DNA of 64,000 nucleotides, from positions 21,672,001-21,736,000 of the forward strand of contig NC_081819.1 of assembly GCF_030704535.1 (NCBI RefSeq). The letters are read 5' to 3'. Shown one piece after another: positions 37,560-48,930 of this stretch. Below the pieces are notes generated by a model. That model ran no database searches, had not been told where the DNA came from, and worked only from the letters and a program-made list of their open reading frames with translations. The translations under genes and the position numbers were made by a program. The stretch comes from Vitis vinifera (taxonomy: Eukaryota > Streptophyta > Magnoliopsida > Vitales > Vitaceae). Numbering within the stretch: the first letter of the stretch is position 1; each line of letters begins with the position of its first letter.

Positions 37560-37790
37560 TATGTTCTCCCTCTCTCATCTTGGATCAAGGTAGCTTGACC
37601 CCCACAAATCTCATAAACCCTAGAGCTACTCTTGAGACCATTCATGAGATGAAGGTGGGTGAAGTGGGTTTAATATAGAGATTGGAGAGAGAAGTGATTA
37701 GTAGAGGCATTAATTAAGAGAATCTGAAAAAATCTGAGAGTGAAAGGAGGGGTGTAGTCTGTGACAAATTGACAATTGATGAGGTTGTGA
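37560..37790 (-). pseudogene. partial MIR159-type unit (passenger arm and promoter only)
   Basis: CTTGGATCAAGGTAGCTTGACCCCC aligns with the passenger arm of hairpins A-C. After it come CACAAATCTCATAAACC, GGGTTTAATATAGAGATTGG in place of the TATA block, and AATCTGAGAGTGA. The mature-strand arm is missing; an AT run takes its place. Probably an early or truncated duplicate. Confidence 0.55.
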
Positions 37791-38321
37791 AGTTGACCTT
37801 GTAGTGACAGGCAATAATGGGTGAGATGATATCTTTTTATCATTTTTCCTTCTTATTAATCTATAAGTTATGTTTTACATAACTGATTGAAGACACTTCA
37901 TTTAGATCTCACTATTGATTTAGTTTAAGAAAAATATTGTTACAAGCATTAAACCCTATTGATGTATATTCCACTTAAGGCTTCATTGCGAAGAAATGTG
38001 ATAAAACCCATAATTTATTTTAATTATGAACAAAAAATAGAATTTTGTTAGTGATCGTTATATTAATTAATTATCGTTATTATTGTCATATAAACCGCTA
38101 CATTAGTTGTTATAATATCGTTATAATGATAAAAGACACCATAATAATGTCATGAATTTATGTATTGTTATGTAATAGTCACTAATAATATAAAAATATT
38201 TTTAATTATTGTTTTAAGGATATTACAATTGTCATTAACGAAAACAATAAATTTGATTGTATTTACCAGATAATTAATATCAAAAATTAAAAATAAAATA
38301 AAATAAAATAGATGAGGTAGA

Positions 38322-38507
38322 AGGGTCATCAGAGCTCCCTTCAAACCAAATTACAAGTCAAGAAGGAAACCTCATCTCCCCATTCATGCAAACCCTTAAA
38401 GGGGACATTGGATATATTAATCTGTACACTACAAAGGTATCCATGAACCAGCAGATGTAACACCTTCTACTCTTTTGAATTTGGAATGAGGGCAGCTTGT
38501 TCAACCC
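38322..38507 (-). ncRNA. MIR159-like precursor A
   Basis: A hairpin of about 186 nt on the minus strand. The 3' arm (38350-38330) reads as a 21-nt miR159-like RNA with the family core GAAGGGAGCTCT. It differs from canonical miR159 at position 6 (A to U) and position 21 (A to G). The 5' arm (about 38500-38480) gives a passenger AGCTGCCCTCATTCCAAA that pairs with it over most of its length. A second paired block nearer the loop (CATCT..TTCATG..ACC on both arms) is the conserved upper duplex typical of miR159/319 precursors. A TATA box lies 94 bp upstream. Targets would be GAMYB-type genes if the position-6 change is tolerated, which is inference. Confidence 0.8.
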
Positions 38508-38600
38508 CCACTAAACCTCACAAACTATGGAGCTATGAGCTTATGGAGAGATCTTGCTGCACTCCTGGAGATATACGAAGAAGGATAGGTACACTTGGGT

Positions 38601-38607
38601 TTATATA
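38601..38607 (-). promoter_or_regulatory. TATA box of MIR unit A
   Basis: CTATATAAACCC on the minus strand, 94 bp before the hairpin base. Transcription would start near 38572, about 65 bases before the hairpin. Confidence 0.6.
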
Positions 38608-39941
38608 GAGATAGGTGAGGATGGTAATTAATACAGACCATTAATGAGGTAATCCATGAAAATCTGAGGGTGATATTTTGGGAGAGCATAGAGAAGAGAG
38701 AGGTAAATGTATGAAATCTATAAAGGTTGGTGTAATAATCACAAAGCGATAGTGGTGGGATATCATCCCTTTTCTTTTCCTTTTCTTGCAAGAAATGTCA
38801 AAAATTCAATAATATATATATTAATAAATTTAAGGAAAACCATGTGCAATGGTCAGATATGCTGTGGTTTATTTGGGGTTGGGAAATTTTGAAACTCATG
38901 GAGCTTAATTTTTTAATATTTGTTTTTCCTTTTTCAATAATTTTATATAATATATATACACACATATGCGGGAGAAAAGACATGACAAAACTCAAAAGTT
39001 ATTTTAATTATATATAAAACAAGAAAATAGAACTTTATAAGTAATCATTAATAATTATTATTATCGTCTTATAATATCGTTATAAGGATAAGAAATACCG
39101 TAATAATGTCATGACGTACTATTATGTATCGTTATCGAACGATCGTTGATATTGTTCTAATATATTTTATTCTTTTAACGGTATTACAACGGTCATTAAC
39201 TAAAACAATAAATTGGCCATATAGAGATGATATTTTTTAAGATTCATTTAATATATTATAATTTTAAAAGTCAACAATGGGATTTGTTCTAATAAAATTA
39301 ACTATAATTATAAGTTAATTATATATATATTGAAGAAAAAAAATATTTGTTCACAAAACCAAACTTTTTCTACTGATATAAAAATTATATCCTTGTCCAA
39401 AAGACTCTTTATCCTTTTGGTTTTCACATATTTTTTTCATTCTAATTAATATCTTCTTCCCATCAAAGAAGATAAAAAGAGTTGAATAGATGGTTATCTT
39501 CTCCTCTAATATATACCCACAATATAGGGAAAAAACCATTAGTGGAAAGTTATTAAAATTTAAATTCTTTGATTATGGACCACACTTACATAGACATACC
39601 GATACGAAGTATATATAATCATTCACAATGTCATTTCACATCTTTAGAACACTCAATGTGCATTTAATTTTCTCATTGTGATACAACATTTACTTTTGCT
39701 TTCAACCTATGTGATCTTCTTCTTCCTTCTTTAAAAGTAGGCTAGCTGTTGAGTTTCTTCCTCCCTCCATTTGTTAAAACATGCTTCCTTCCTTTTGTAC
39801 TCTTAATCTTGCACCCATCTTCAAAATTCACTGTTTCATAACAAAAAACATCAAAACCAGCTATGAAAAATGTAATTAATTTCTAGAGGCATTAATGAAG
39901 TAATTAATATAAAAAATAATTAAAAAAAAAAAGAGGATCAG

Positions 39942-40128
39942 AAGGGCTATCAGAGCACCCTTCAAACCAAATTACAAGTGAAGAAGGCAACCTCATCTCC
40001 CCATTCATGCAAACCCTTAAAGTTGACATTAGATATATTAATATGTACACTACAAAGGTATCCATGAACCAGCAGATGTAACACCCTCTACTCTTTTGAA
40101 TTTGGAATGAAGGCAGCTCGTTCAATCC
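39942..40128 (-). ncRNA. MIR159-like precursor B
   Basis: Same layout as A, nearly identical along the whole hairpin. The mature-strand position (39971-39951) carries the A-type position-6 change plus one more at position 15 (A to U, so the core reads GAAGGGTGCTCT). In the fold this turns a paired base into a mismatch next to an existing one, so processing or target recognition may be altered. The upper duplex and the TATA box at 94 bp are intact. Confidence 0.72.
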
Positions 40129-40221
40129 CCCATAAACCTCACAAACTATGGAGCCATCAGCTTATGGAGAGATCTTGCTGCACTCTTGGTGATATGTGAA
40201 GAAGACTAGCTAAACTAGGGT

Positions 40222-40228
40222 TTATATA
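40222..40228 (-). promoter_or_regulatory. TATA box of MIR unit B
   Basis: CTATATAAACCC on the minus strand at the same 94-bp distance from the hairpin base as in unit A. Confidence 0.6.
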
Positions 40229-41179
40229 GAGATAGGTGAGAATGGTGATTAACACAGGCCATTAATGAGGTAATCGAAAAAAATCTGGGGGTGATATTTT
40301 GAGAGAGCATGGAGAAGAGAGAAGTCAATTTATGAATCTATAAAGGTTTATGTATTAATAACAAAGCAACAATGGTGGGATATCATACCTTCTCTTTTCC
40401 TTTTCTTGCAAGAACAATCCAAAATTCAATGAAATATATATTTATTTATTTTTATGCATTTAGGGAAACCATGTGCTATTACAATGGTTAAATTTGTTGG
40501 CTTGCTTAGGGCTAGGAACTTTTGAAACTCATGGAGTTTGATTTTTTTAATATTTGTATTTTCAATAGTTTTTAACAAAAAATAGTTTCAATTTTTTTTT
40601 GTTAATTTACTTAACTAGGGTTTCTATTATAGATTAAAGACAATTTATTTGGTTACATTTTATTATACACAAGGAATATTAATTGTTATTAGATTAACTA
40701 AATGACATTGACAATTTATTTTTTCTCTTATTAATTTATTCTAAAAATTTTGAATTATACAATTAATTAGGAGTGTTTAGTGATGCATGCCAAATCTAAA
40801 CATGCAAATCTTGTGGGACATAATTGCACTTATTTATATGAAAGAAATTATCTGGATTTTGCACATCCGAGCCATCAATCAGTTACGTGCTAATAAAAAA
40901 AACATGTACTTGAGGTTTTTTTATGCCTCAATCCAAGATTCCTATCCTTTTGTTTTAATATTGAAAATATTTAAAAAAAATAGTTATTTCCCGAGATACT
41001 TTTTGATAAATGAAATATATGTGTATGCATATGTATTATTAAAATTCGAATATTTTGACATTGATGGTAAATCTTCTTTGACATTAATGATTTAAACTAC
41101 CAATTGGTATTTTATTACTTATCAAAAAAAAAATGATGCAAAACACCAAAAAATATACAAATACAAATTCATGGAGATA

Positions 41180-41275
41180 AAGGGAAAGAGGAAGAAGGCT
41201 TTTACAGCACCTTTTAGACCAAATAGGGAATGAAGGAGGCAGATAGTTTTGCCTCCAAGATCATGTTACTTTTAA
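41180..41275 (-). pseudogene. decayed MIR159-type unit between B and C
   Basis: CAGCACCTTTTAGACCAAAT stands where B has CAGAGCACCCTTCAAACCAAAT. It is followed by GAATGAAGGAGGCAGA and GCCTCCAAGATCATG, matching GTGAAGAAGGCAACC and the CATTCATG block. The opposite arm and promoter are absent. Confidence 0.5.
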
Positions 41276-43170
41276 AATATGCATTAAACCCTCTTAGTGT
41301 TATGGTTTTTAATTCTTTAATGGTTATTTATATATAGTTTTATTGAGCCTTTGTTTAAAAGCGTGTGATAAAAATCAAAAGTTATTTTAATTATTCGACA
41401 AAAAGTAAAATTTTGTTAATAACCTTTATTTTAATTGTCATTATTGTCATCATATGAACCGTTATACTAACTGTCATAATATCGTTATAAGGATAGAAGA
41501 TACCATAATAACGTCAAGACTATTTATCGTTATAGAACCGCCATTATTGTTACTTTATTCTTTTAGCCGTATACAACTGTCACAACTAAAACAATAAATT
41601 GGTAGTATAAAAATGATATTTTGTAGTATTAATTCAATGTATCATAATTTTAAAAGTCAACAATATGACAAATTATAATAAAACTAACTACAAGTTAATT
41701 AGAGGGTTTATCTTTTTCATATATATTGAAGAAAGAAATATTAGTTCACAATTTTGATGGACAAATCAAACTTTTCTACTAATATAAAAATTAGGGTTTC
41801 AATAAACTATCAAAGACAAATTATGTAATCATATTGAATTAATTTCATAAAAAAAAATTGTTGTCAATATTTGTTTTCTTAAATTCCAAATCAATAAAAT
41901 AGAGGGATCGTCAATTTATTTTCAAACTTATAATGGATAATCATAAAATTAAAAATAATTTCTTATTTTAAAATAATACTACTCCCATCAATGGAAAAGT
42001 TGAACCTTGATGAAGCTAGACTAGTTGTAGCTATTTCAATTAAAAAAAAACTTTTTATTTCAATTAGACTTTTCCATTGAGGAGGAAATTAGGGCTCCAA
42101 CAATTGATTGCTTTAAATTGATGTGAAAAAAAAAATATTGTTTTGAATAATCTAATTAATGGTGTCCTATTGTAAGAATTTCAAAAACATCATTTTTTGT
42201 TTTCCTTTTTCATTTTCTAGGAGATAACAATTGATCAATGATTTCATTCATCCTTATCCAAAAAGCCATGATCGTTATTTTTTCTTACTTTGCAGCTCTT
42301 TTATTTAAGGTTTTATATTTTCTTTTTTTTTTTCTTTTTGTGGTTTCTTTATGTTATATTTTAGCTTTCTCCACTTAGTAAAGTGATATTTTCTTTGCAT
42401 TAGTTATAGTGTTAGTAGTTTTTCATAAACACAAATGTATAAAACCAAAACCTTGGATCATACCTTCCATCATAGCAATTAGATTCAATGAAAACCTTTG
42501 ATAGAAAATAACCCACAAAATGCAATTTATATTATCTAGGACAATTTTTACTAGTCCATTCAAAATCTAATATTCGTGTTGAAATGGATAAAGCTAAAGA
42601 CTCTCTTATAAACTAGAGACCCTTTATCATTTTTAAGTTTTTTTGTATCATTTTTCACCCTAATATCTTCTTCCCATCAAAGAAGATAAAGAGAGTTCGA
42701 TGAATGGTTATCTTCTCCTCCGGCATGTCCCCTCCAATATCAAGGAAAATAATTGTTAGTGAGAAGTTATTAAAATTTAAATTCTTTGATAATGGGCAAC
42801 ACAAACAGACACATGCGTAACATGTAACAAATAATCATTCACAATGTCATTTCATATCTTTGGATCACTCGATTTACATTTATTTTCTCAATTTGATACA
42901 ACAATTAGTACTTTTGCTTTCAACTTATATTATTTTCTTCTTCCTTCTTCAAAAGTAGGCTGCTAAGTTTCATCATTTCTTCCTCCCTATCCTCTATTTG
43001 TTAAAACGAATTGCGGTCCTCCTTCAATTCTTCTATCCCAATGGCAAACCCATCTTCAAAATTCACTACTTCATAACAAAAAAACATCAATGTCAGCTCA
43101 GAAAAATATAATTAATTTCTAGAGGCATTAATAAGGTAGTTAATATATATAAAAAAAATGAGAATGAGAA

Positions 43171-43357
43171 GGGCTATCAGAGCTCCCTTCAAACCAAATT
43201 ATAAGTGAAGAAGGCAACCTCATCTCCCCATTCATGCAAACCCTTAAAGTGGACATTAGATATATTAATCTGTACACTACAAAGGTATCCATGAACCAGC
43301 AGATGTAACACCTTCTACTCTTTTGATTTTGGGATGAAGGCAGCTTGTTCAATCCCC
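43171..43357 (-). ncRNA. MIR159-like precursor C
   Basis: A hairpin almost identical to A and B. The mature-strand arm (43198-43178) is the same 21-mer as in A. The passenger arm (about 43347-43327) has drifted slightly (GGGATGAAGG against GGAATGAGGG on the plus strand) but still pairs. The upper duplex is conserved. The TATA box is 92 bp upstream. Confidence 0.8.
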
Positions 43358-43448
43358 CATAAACCTCACAAACTATAGAGCCATCAACTTATGGAGAGAT
43401 CTTGCTGCACTGTTGGTAATATGTGAAGAAGGCTAGGCAAACTAGGGT

Positions 43449-43455
43449 TTATATA
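43449..43455 (-). promoter_or_regulatory. TATA box of MIR unit C
   Basis: CTATATAAACCC on the minus strand, 92 bp from the hairpin base. Confidence 0.6.
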
Positions 43456-43809
43456 GAGATAAGAAAGAATGGTAATTAATATAGGCCATTAATGAGGTAA
43501 TCAAAGAAAATCTGGGGGTGATATTTTCAGCAGAGAATGGAGAAGAGGGAGGCAAATATATGAAATCCATAAAGGTTGGTGTAATAATCACAAAGGGACA
43601 GTGGTGGGACATCATCCCTTTTCTTTTCCTTTTCTTACAAGAACAATTCAAAATTCAATGAAATATATATATATTTTTTTATGCATTTATGGAAAACTGT
43701 GTGCTAATACAGTGGTCAGATATGCTGGTTTGTTTGGGGCTAGAAACTTTTGAAACTCATGGAGCTTGATTTTTCAATTTTTTATTTTCTTTTTCAATAG
43801 TTTTCATAG

Positions 43810-44600
43810 GCTATTGAGTATCAAATTATTCATCATTATCTTTAGCTTGTGATGGATAACATTTCCTAGTTGTGCATGACACAAATTTGTAGTCTCGCTT
43901 TTCAACATCTTATCTATATATGATGACTTTGCTAACATCGATCATGTAGATAGATACCAACATTTTTCCTATACCTAGAATATACTTTGACATCTTCTAG
44001 TCCAAATGAGGCATAATTGCATGAGACTATTAGTTATGACTTACGATACAAACGATAATTTTTTTTTTAATTTCTAGAATATGGAAAACATTTTGGAACT
44101 CTATTTTATGAGGACCAAGGCAAGAAATAATCATTGTCTTGACTTAGAGTCGTTAATGATCACCATTATTTGATTCCCTTCATAGTTTGATACGTTAAAT
44201 TATTTTTCTTTATCATTTGTCATATGATTAGAAAAATCGAAATTAATTACCCAATCATCATCGATGTAGTTGATGGCTTCAATTATGGATATTGCTGTAA
44301 ATCAAGCTCTACTAAAATCTTTCTTATAATTGTATTCTATAGCTATGAGCATCCTTTTTGAGTTAGCTCTTACATTGACTTGATATGTTCATTATCTTTG
44401 ACATTTTCTTGGTGACTAGTAGATGTCACCAAGTTTTCTTCCTCTTTGACCAAGAAGTATTCCCATAATATACAACTCCTGTTAAAGTTGACTATTACAA
44501 GTTTTTTCCTTGTTACCTCCTTAGCTTAGCATGTTTTTCATCCTTTGCTACACTCGGAACATTTCAAAAGGCACATCAAAGATCACTTTTTTATTTTATT
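43810..44600 (-). mobile_element. fossil Copia (Ty1) LTR retrotransposon fragment
   Basis: On the minus strand the middle of this stretch resembles the Copia segment from late gag to the pre-integrase region (the LGHV..HKLK-like signature). No LTRs are seen at its ends. It is heavily broken, with many breaks, and clearly old. It lies between MIR unit C and the AT microsatellite. Confidence 0.55.
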
Positions 44601-44892
44601 TTATTTTTCATTAATTAAGCAATTGCAAATATCTAAGGAGATTTAAAAAAAAAAAGAAGAGATCTCTTTTCTTTCTTCTTTTCATTTTTTTTGAAAGAAT
44701 AATCCAAAATCAAATTAAATGCATATTTTTTAAACTTATCAAATAAATACATCCCTTCTATCACAGGGTTTGAATATGTTGGTTTGTGTAGGGTTGGGGA
44801 TTCCTTGTAACCTTGAACTTAATTTTATATTTTTTTTCTTTATCAATATTTTAACAAATTAAATTTGTAAAATTTTAGAAATGTCTCTCTCT

Positions 44893-44895
<3 letters not shown>

Positions 44896-44939
<44 letters not shown>

Positions 44940-44950
44940 TAGATAGATGT
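44896..44950. repeat. (AT)n microsatellite with (GATA)n end
   Basis: A long pure AT run followed by a few ATAG units. A smaller AT run lies at about 49726-49751. Confidence 0.85.
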
Positions 44951-44999
44951 ATTTGGACTTATCGAAAAACAAGTTAAATTAATTAAGGTTATGTTTGGC

Positions 45000-46040
45000 T
45001 TTTGAAAGGTCAAGTAAAAAAAATATAAAAGAAAATAAAATAAATTAAAATTATTTATAAACTTATATATTTTCAATTATTTAATCTTCATATCAAATAA
45101 TTAAAATAAGTGAAATAAGTTAGAAGTAGTACACATGAATAATTTGATTTTAAGTCATATTGTTTTATTTTTCATAACATTTTCATTGGTTGAATATGAT
45201 GGATTATAATTTCGTAGGATTATTGCAATATTTTAGTATTCAAAAGTAGAAAATATAATTTGTTATTGATAAAATTAACTACAAGTATCAATTAATTAAT
45301 TAGGTCACTGTTTTAGGATTTATGTGAAATAATAATTGTTAGAGCATTTTAATTACTTGGTGCATGTATATTGAAGATCATGAATTTATGATAAAAACAT
45401 TTACATTTATGCCAAGAAAATGAACTATACAAAATTTAAACCTTATCATTTTAATTAATTTAGATGAATTACAATCTTGGGTCCCTGGTGTATACAGTCC
45501 ACAGACCTTACAATAAAAGGCTAGAATTTTTTCTCCTCTGCGCGCAGCATCATCAGGACTGTGTACTGCAACGCCCTTGTGCATGGCCTAGTCTCTGTTT
45601 GGCTGGCTAGAAAACCACATCGACCTAGAAAAAGGCAGGAAAGGAAAATGACCATTATGTAAGGAGAAAAATAATTTGGCGAAAAATCATAAATGATAAT
45701 AATATTTTCTTTGATTGAAAATGGTAATTGTGGCCTGTAGTGCTTTATCTACCATGACTCAAACTGTAGTTGCGTGGCCTGCACTACTTTATCTAATCAA
45801 ACCCATTATTCTTCATCCTCACAATATTTCTTTGTTTCGGTTTTGATCATCTTATTTAAAAACTAATTGATATTAATCAGTGCAGAAAGCTAAATCTTTT
45901 TCCGGACACTACAACATTACATGAACATGTTTCTAGAGACCATATTATTAGGATAAGCAACATTATTATCATCCAAACACCCATCCAACCATGTTCAAAT
46001 CATTGAAGGAAACTAACAAAAAAAAAAAAAATCAAGAACA
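45000..46040. other. spacer between MIR units C and D, part of the D/E duplication
   Basis: About 45400-45480 matches 48280-48350 (both contain ACTATACAAAAT..CAT..TCAGATGA-like words), so the duplication that made D and E includes their downstream flank. A GC-richer patch near 45480-45600 has an imperfect inverted repeat (GTATACAGTCC / GGACTGTGTAC). No gene seen. Confidence 0.45.
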
Positions 46041-46045
46041 TTAGA

Positions 46046-46238
46046 AGGGTTATGAGAGCTCCCTTCACTCCAAGGCCAGAAAGATCAAGGCAACCACTTC
46101 TCCGAGGTCATGCACACCCATAGTTTGCACACAACATTGCTATATATATTGTGCAGCCATAGGTACTCATGAACCAGCAGCTGTGGATACCATCATCTCC
46201 TTTCAGAACTGGAGCGTAAAGGAGCTCCCATAAACCCC
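46046..46238 (-). ncRNA. MIR159: MIR159 precursor D, mature strand equal to vvi-miR159a/b
   Basis: A hairpin of about 193 nt. The mature arm (46074-46054) has the core GGAGTGAAGGGAGCTCTC and agrees at all 21 positions with grapevine miR159a/b as I remember it. The passenger arm (about 46230-46210, GAGCTCCTTTACGCTCCAG) pairs along its whole length. The loop-proximal duplex (CCAC..CT.C..TCATG..ACC.AT.G on both arms) is well kept. A TATA box lies 85 bp upstream. Expected role: control of GAMYB-type MYB mRNAs, as for the miR159 family. Whether this locus is miRBase a or b cannot be told from sequence. Confidence 0.93.
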
Positions 46239-46322
46239 CCCAAAACCTTAAAAAGGATCAAATGTGTGGTGGAAAAGATGAAGCCAAGAGAGATGGTAGT
46301 GAATCAAGGTGAAGAGGGGTCC

Positions 46323-46329
46323 TTTTATA
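46323..46329 (-). promoter_or_regulatory. TATA box of MIR unit D
   Basis: CCTTATAAAAGG on the minus strand, 85 bp from the hairpin base. Confidence 0.6.
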
Positions 46330-46339
46330 AGGTTAGACA

Positions 46340-48740
46340 TGGTTGGTTTGGAAGACCTTTTGTATTATTTCAAAATCCGGGTGGGATTTTCTTGCTTCAT
46401 TTTGAAGATATGTTGCATCTTTTCTAGAGGCTTTGCATTTATGGAGGATTTGCTTCTGGCTAAATATGGCTAATTACAAGTAGACAAAGTGATTACGCAT
46501 TTCTTAGAAGATGACTCTTGAATGGAAAACCCTTTTGGATTCTGCCTTGGATTGAGGATTTGTACATCATGTGCTTTGTTTGGAAAGGTAGACTTGCAAT
46601 ATTAATTGCTCCTACTTGGGTGTTCTTCCAAAGAAAAGTTGAAAGAAAATGAAAATAAATAAATAAATTTAAGCTAAATAAAATATTTCTCATGAGCTTT
46701 TTAAAGTGGGTAATTTGAAAATATATAAAATTTTAATTAATTTTCATTAAATATTTAACATTTCTTCATGTTTTTAATTGCACATTAGTTAAAGAAGATT
46801 TTAGATTTTTTTTCTTAATTAAATACTTGTCTTGATTCAAATAAAAGTTAGAGTATATATATGTCGTGAAAATCTAAGTCTAAAATATAAATTTCAACTG
46901 TCAATGACTATTACCTTAATTATTATACTTAATCATTTTATTATTTGTTATAATAAAATACATGATATGTTGATTGGATTGGCTAGTTTCCAAAACTTGA
47001 ATGCTAACCCAAGCCATTAAAGTTTTGGGTTGATCAAAGGTTTTCCACACCAAGAGAATAATGCAAAGATCCAACACGTCATGAGTGATTTGCATCCCAT
47101 CTTACAGAGTTTAGTTATACATTTGCTTGAAAAAACTCTACGACAATCTCATGATCCTTTGCGATATGTGGGCGACAATCTCATGAAAAAAAATGTTGTT
47201 ATAGTTTAATATGAGTTGCATTTTATAAGTCTATCAAATATTTTTGAAAAAAGGGTTCGTAAATTGTTTTGCTTTCCACCTCAAACCGCACATTGGAGAC
47301 AATATCTTTCTTCCTAGATTTTCATTTTTTGTTTTGACTTCATTTAGTTTTATTCTCTCGTTCCCTTTCTCTAAAATGGCTGTTTCTAGGTAGTTGTGTA
47401 TCTACCAATGAAGAAAAACAATTTCATTGTTGTGATGCTTTGATTCTTAAATTTTGTGGTGTGGGTGGTGAAATGCGCTTGTAGGAATTTTTTTTTCTTT
47501 GGGGTTGGGTTGGTGTCTTCAATTTGGTTTTTATGAGACACATTTTCATTTGTTTTCTTTCTGTTTTTACTTATATTATACTCTTTTATTTTCCATGGGT
47601 GGGTAGAGAGTATTGATATCTCTTAGATATCCTCAACCAGTAAAAAAATTATCTCTTGAAATCATTATGGAAATGCCATTGTTTTTATTTTAGCTATTTT
47701 CTAACCTCAAATAAAACCCTAGTTTTTAAGTGTTCTTGTAAGAAAAACACAGTAGGTGTATGTTTCTTCTTATGTATTTTCCAAATTTCAAAAGCATGTT
47801 GCTAAAAACAAGCATGTCAAGTGACTATTTGATTGAGTTTTCATTTTTCATGATTTTTCTTTCACAAATCTTGATGATTTTTTTTTTTTGTTCCCAAAAA
47901 TTTGAAGGAAAAATGTAAAGAAAAGAAAATAGAGAGAAAAAAATTAAAGAAAAAAAAATTAAAGTTAATAATTTTAAAATATATAAACTTCTATTTAATT
48001 TTTATTATATTTAATTTTCTTTTATATTTTTGTGGTGAAATTAAATATAAGAAAACCATTTTTTTAATTATTTTATTTTATTTTCTTTGTGTTTTCAGAT
48101 AACCAAACATACCTTTGTTTCCATAAATTAAATATCTTGAGTAAGATTCTCTCCAAGGTGAATTTGAAGTTAATTGCCATGCCAATATCAATTTTTAGAG
48201 TATTTCAAGTACTCATTGCATAGAGCATGAACCCATGATAAAATAAATAAATAAATAAAAAGACTTTTTATTTATATTTTTTCCAAAGAAAATGTACTAT
48301 ACAAAATGTAGTCTTCCTCATTCTCATCAATTCAGATGAGATTAGAGTCTTAGTTTTATGATCTTCAATCATGCAGCTCCTCTAAGGCATCATCCCCATG
48401 TTGCATACCCCATCAACCTTGCAAAAAGAGCACAAAGGGACATGATCATATAATAAGACCAAATGAATTTGGATATCAATTAATCATAAATCATAATACC
48501 ATATTCCTTTTCAAAGTTCTGAAATAATTCACAAAATGCCTTCTTTTCAATGAAAATCTTTCTTTTAAGAAACAATTCTACGATAATTTGTTATTGGGTT
48601 TGGGTCATCTCATCTAAAAAATAAATTGGTGTTTAGTTTACAAAAGCGGCATTGTTGCCATTCCAACACTCATCTTAACATATTCGAATTATTATTATTT
48701 TTATTTAAAAGGAAAAAAATAAAATATAAAAAAGCAAAAA
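46340..48740. other. spacer between MIR units D and E
   Basis: 46340-46500 is the upstream region of D, repeated at about 49040-49210 upstream of E (GGTTAGACATGGT, GGAAGACCTTTTGTATT, ATTTATGGAGGATTTG). The rest is AT-rich. 47820-48115 looks like a degenerate MITE ending ATAACCAAACATACC. No gene seen. Confidence 0.5.
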
Positions 48741-48749
48741 GATTAGATC

Positions 48750-48930
48750 GGTTATGAGAGCTCCCTTCACTCCAAGGCCAGAAAAGATAAAAGCAAACAC
48801 TTCTCCAAGTTCATGCAAACCCATAGTTTGTATACAAAATTTCAGTATAGAGAATGCAGCCATAGGTTTTCATGAACCAGCAGTAGTATCTCCTTTCAGT
48901 TCTGGAGTGTAAAGAAGCTCCCACAAGCCC
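48750..48930 (-). ncRNA. MIR159: MIR159 precursor E, mature strand equal to vvi-miR159a/b
   Basis: A close duplicate of D. The mature arm (48776-48756) is the same 21-mer as in D. The passenger arm is GAGCTTCTTTACACTCCAG and the upper duplex is conserved (TTCTCC..TTCATG against its partner). Upstream sequence is shared with D for over 150 bp, but the TATA position reads CCTATAGAGG, about 100 bp from the hairpin base, a weaker box. D and E may therefore differ in expression. Confidence 0.9.

Larger units (their letters stand above)
39350..40560. repeat. tandem duplication block, left copy (contains MIR unit B)
   Basis: This block and 42600-43800 are the same segment repeated about 3.2 kb apart. 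Shared landmarks in order: the ATCTTCTTCCCATCAAAGAAG stretch, TTATTAAAATTTAAATTCTT, the hairpin, the TATA region and the GAAACTCATGGAG end. Divergence by eye is modest, mostly single changes and small gaps. Confidence 0.7.
42600..43800. repeat. tandem duplication block, right copy (contains MIR unit C)
   Basis: Right-hand copy of the block described at 39350-40560, with the same landmarks in the same order. Confidence 0.7.

Noticed and set aside
39904-40125. Open frame across hairpin B, with a similar one across C (43140-43352), as a possible miRNA-encoded peptide
   Set aside because: They run through the hairpin itself, begin with TTG rather than ATG, and their similarity is explained by conservation of the RNA fold. 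In A the same frame ends earlier.
40787-41095. 102-residue plus-strand frame between MIR units
   Set aside because: AT-rich codon content, no recognisable domain, and it lies in a decaying duplicated spacer.
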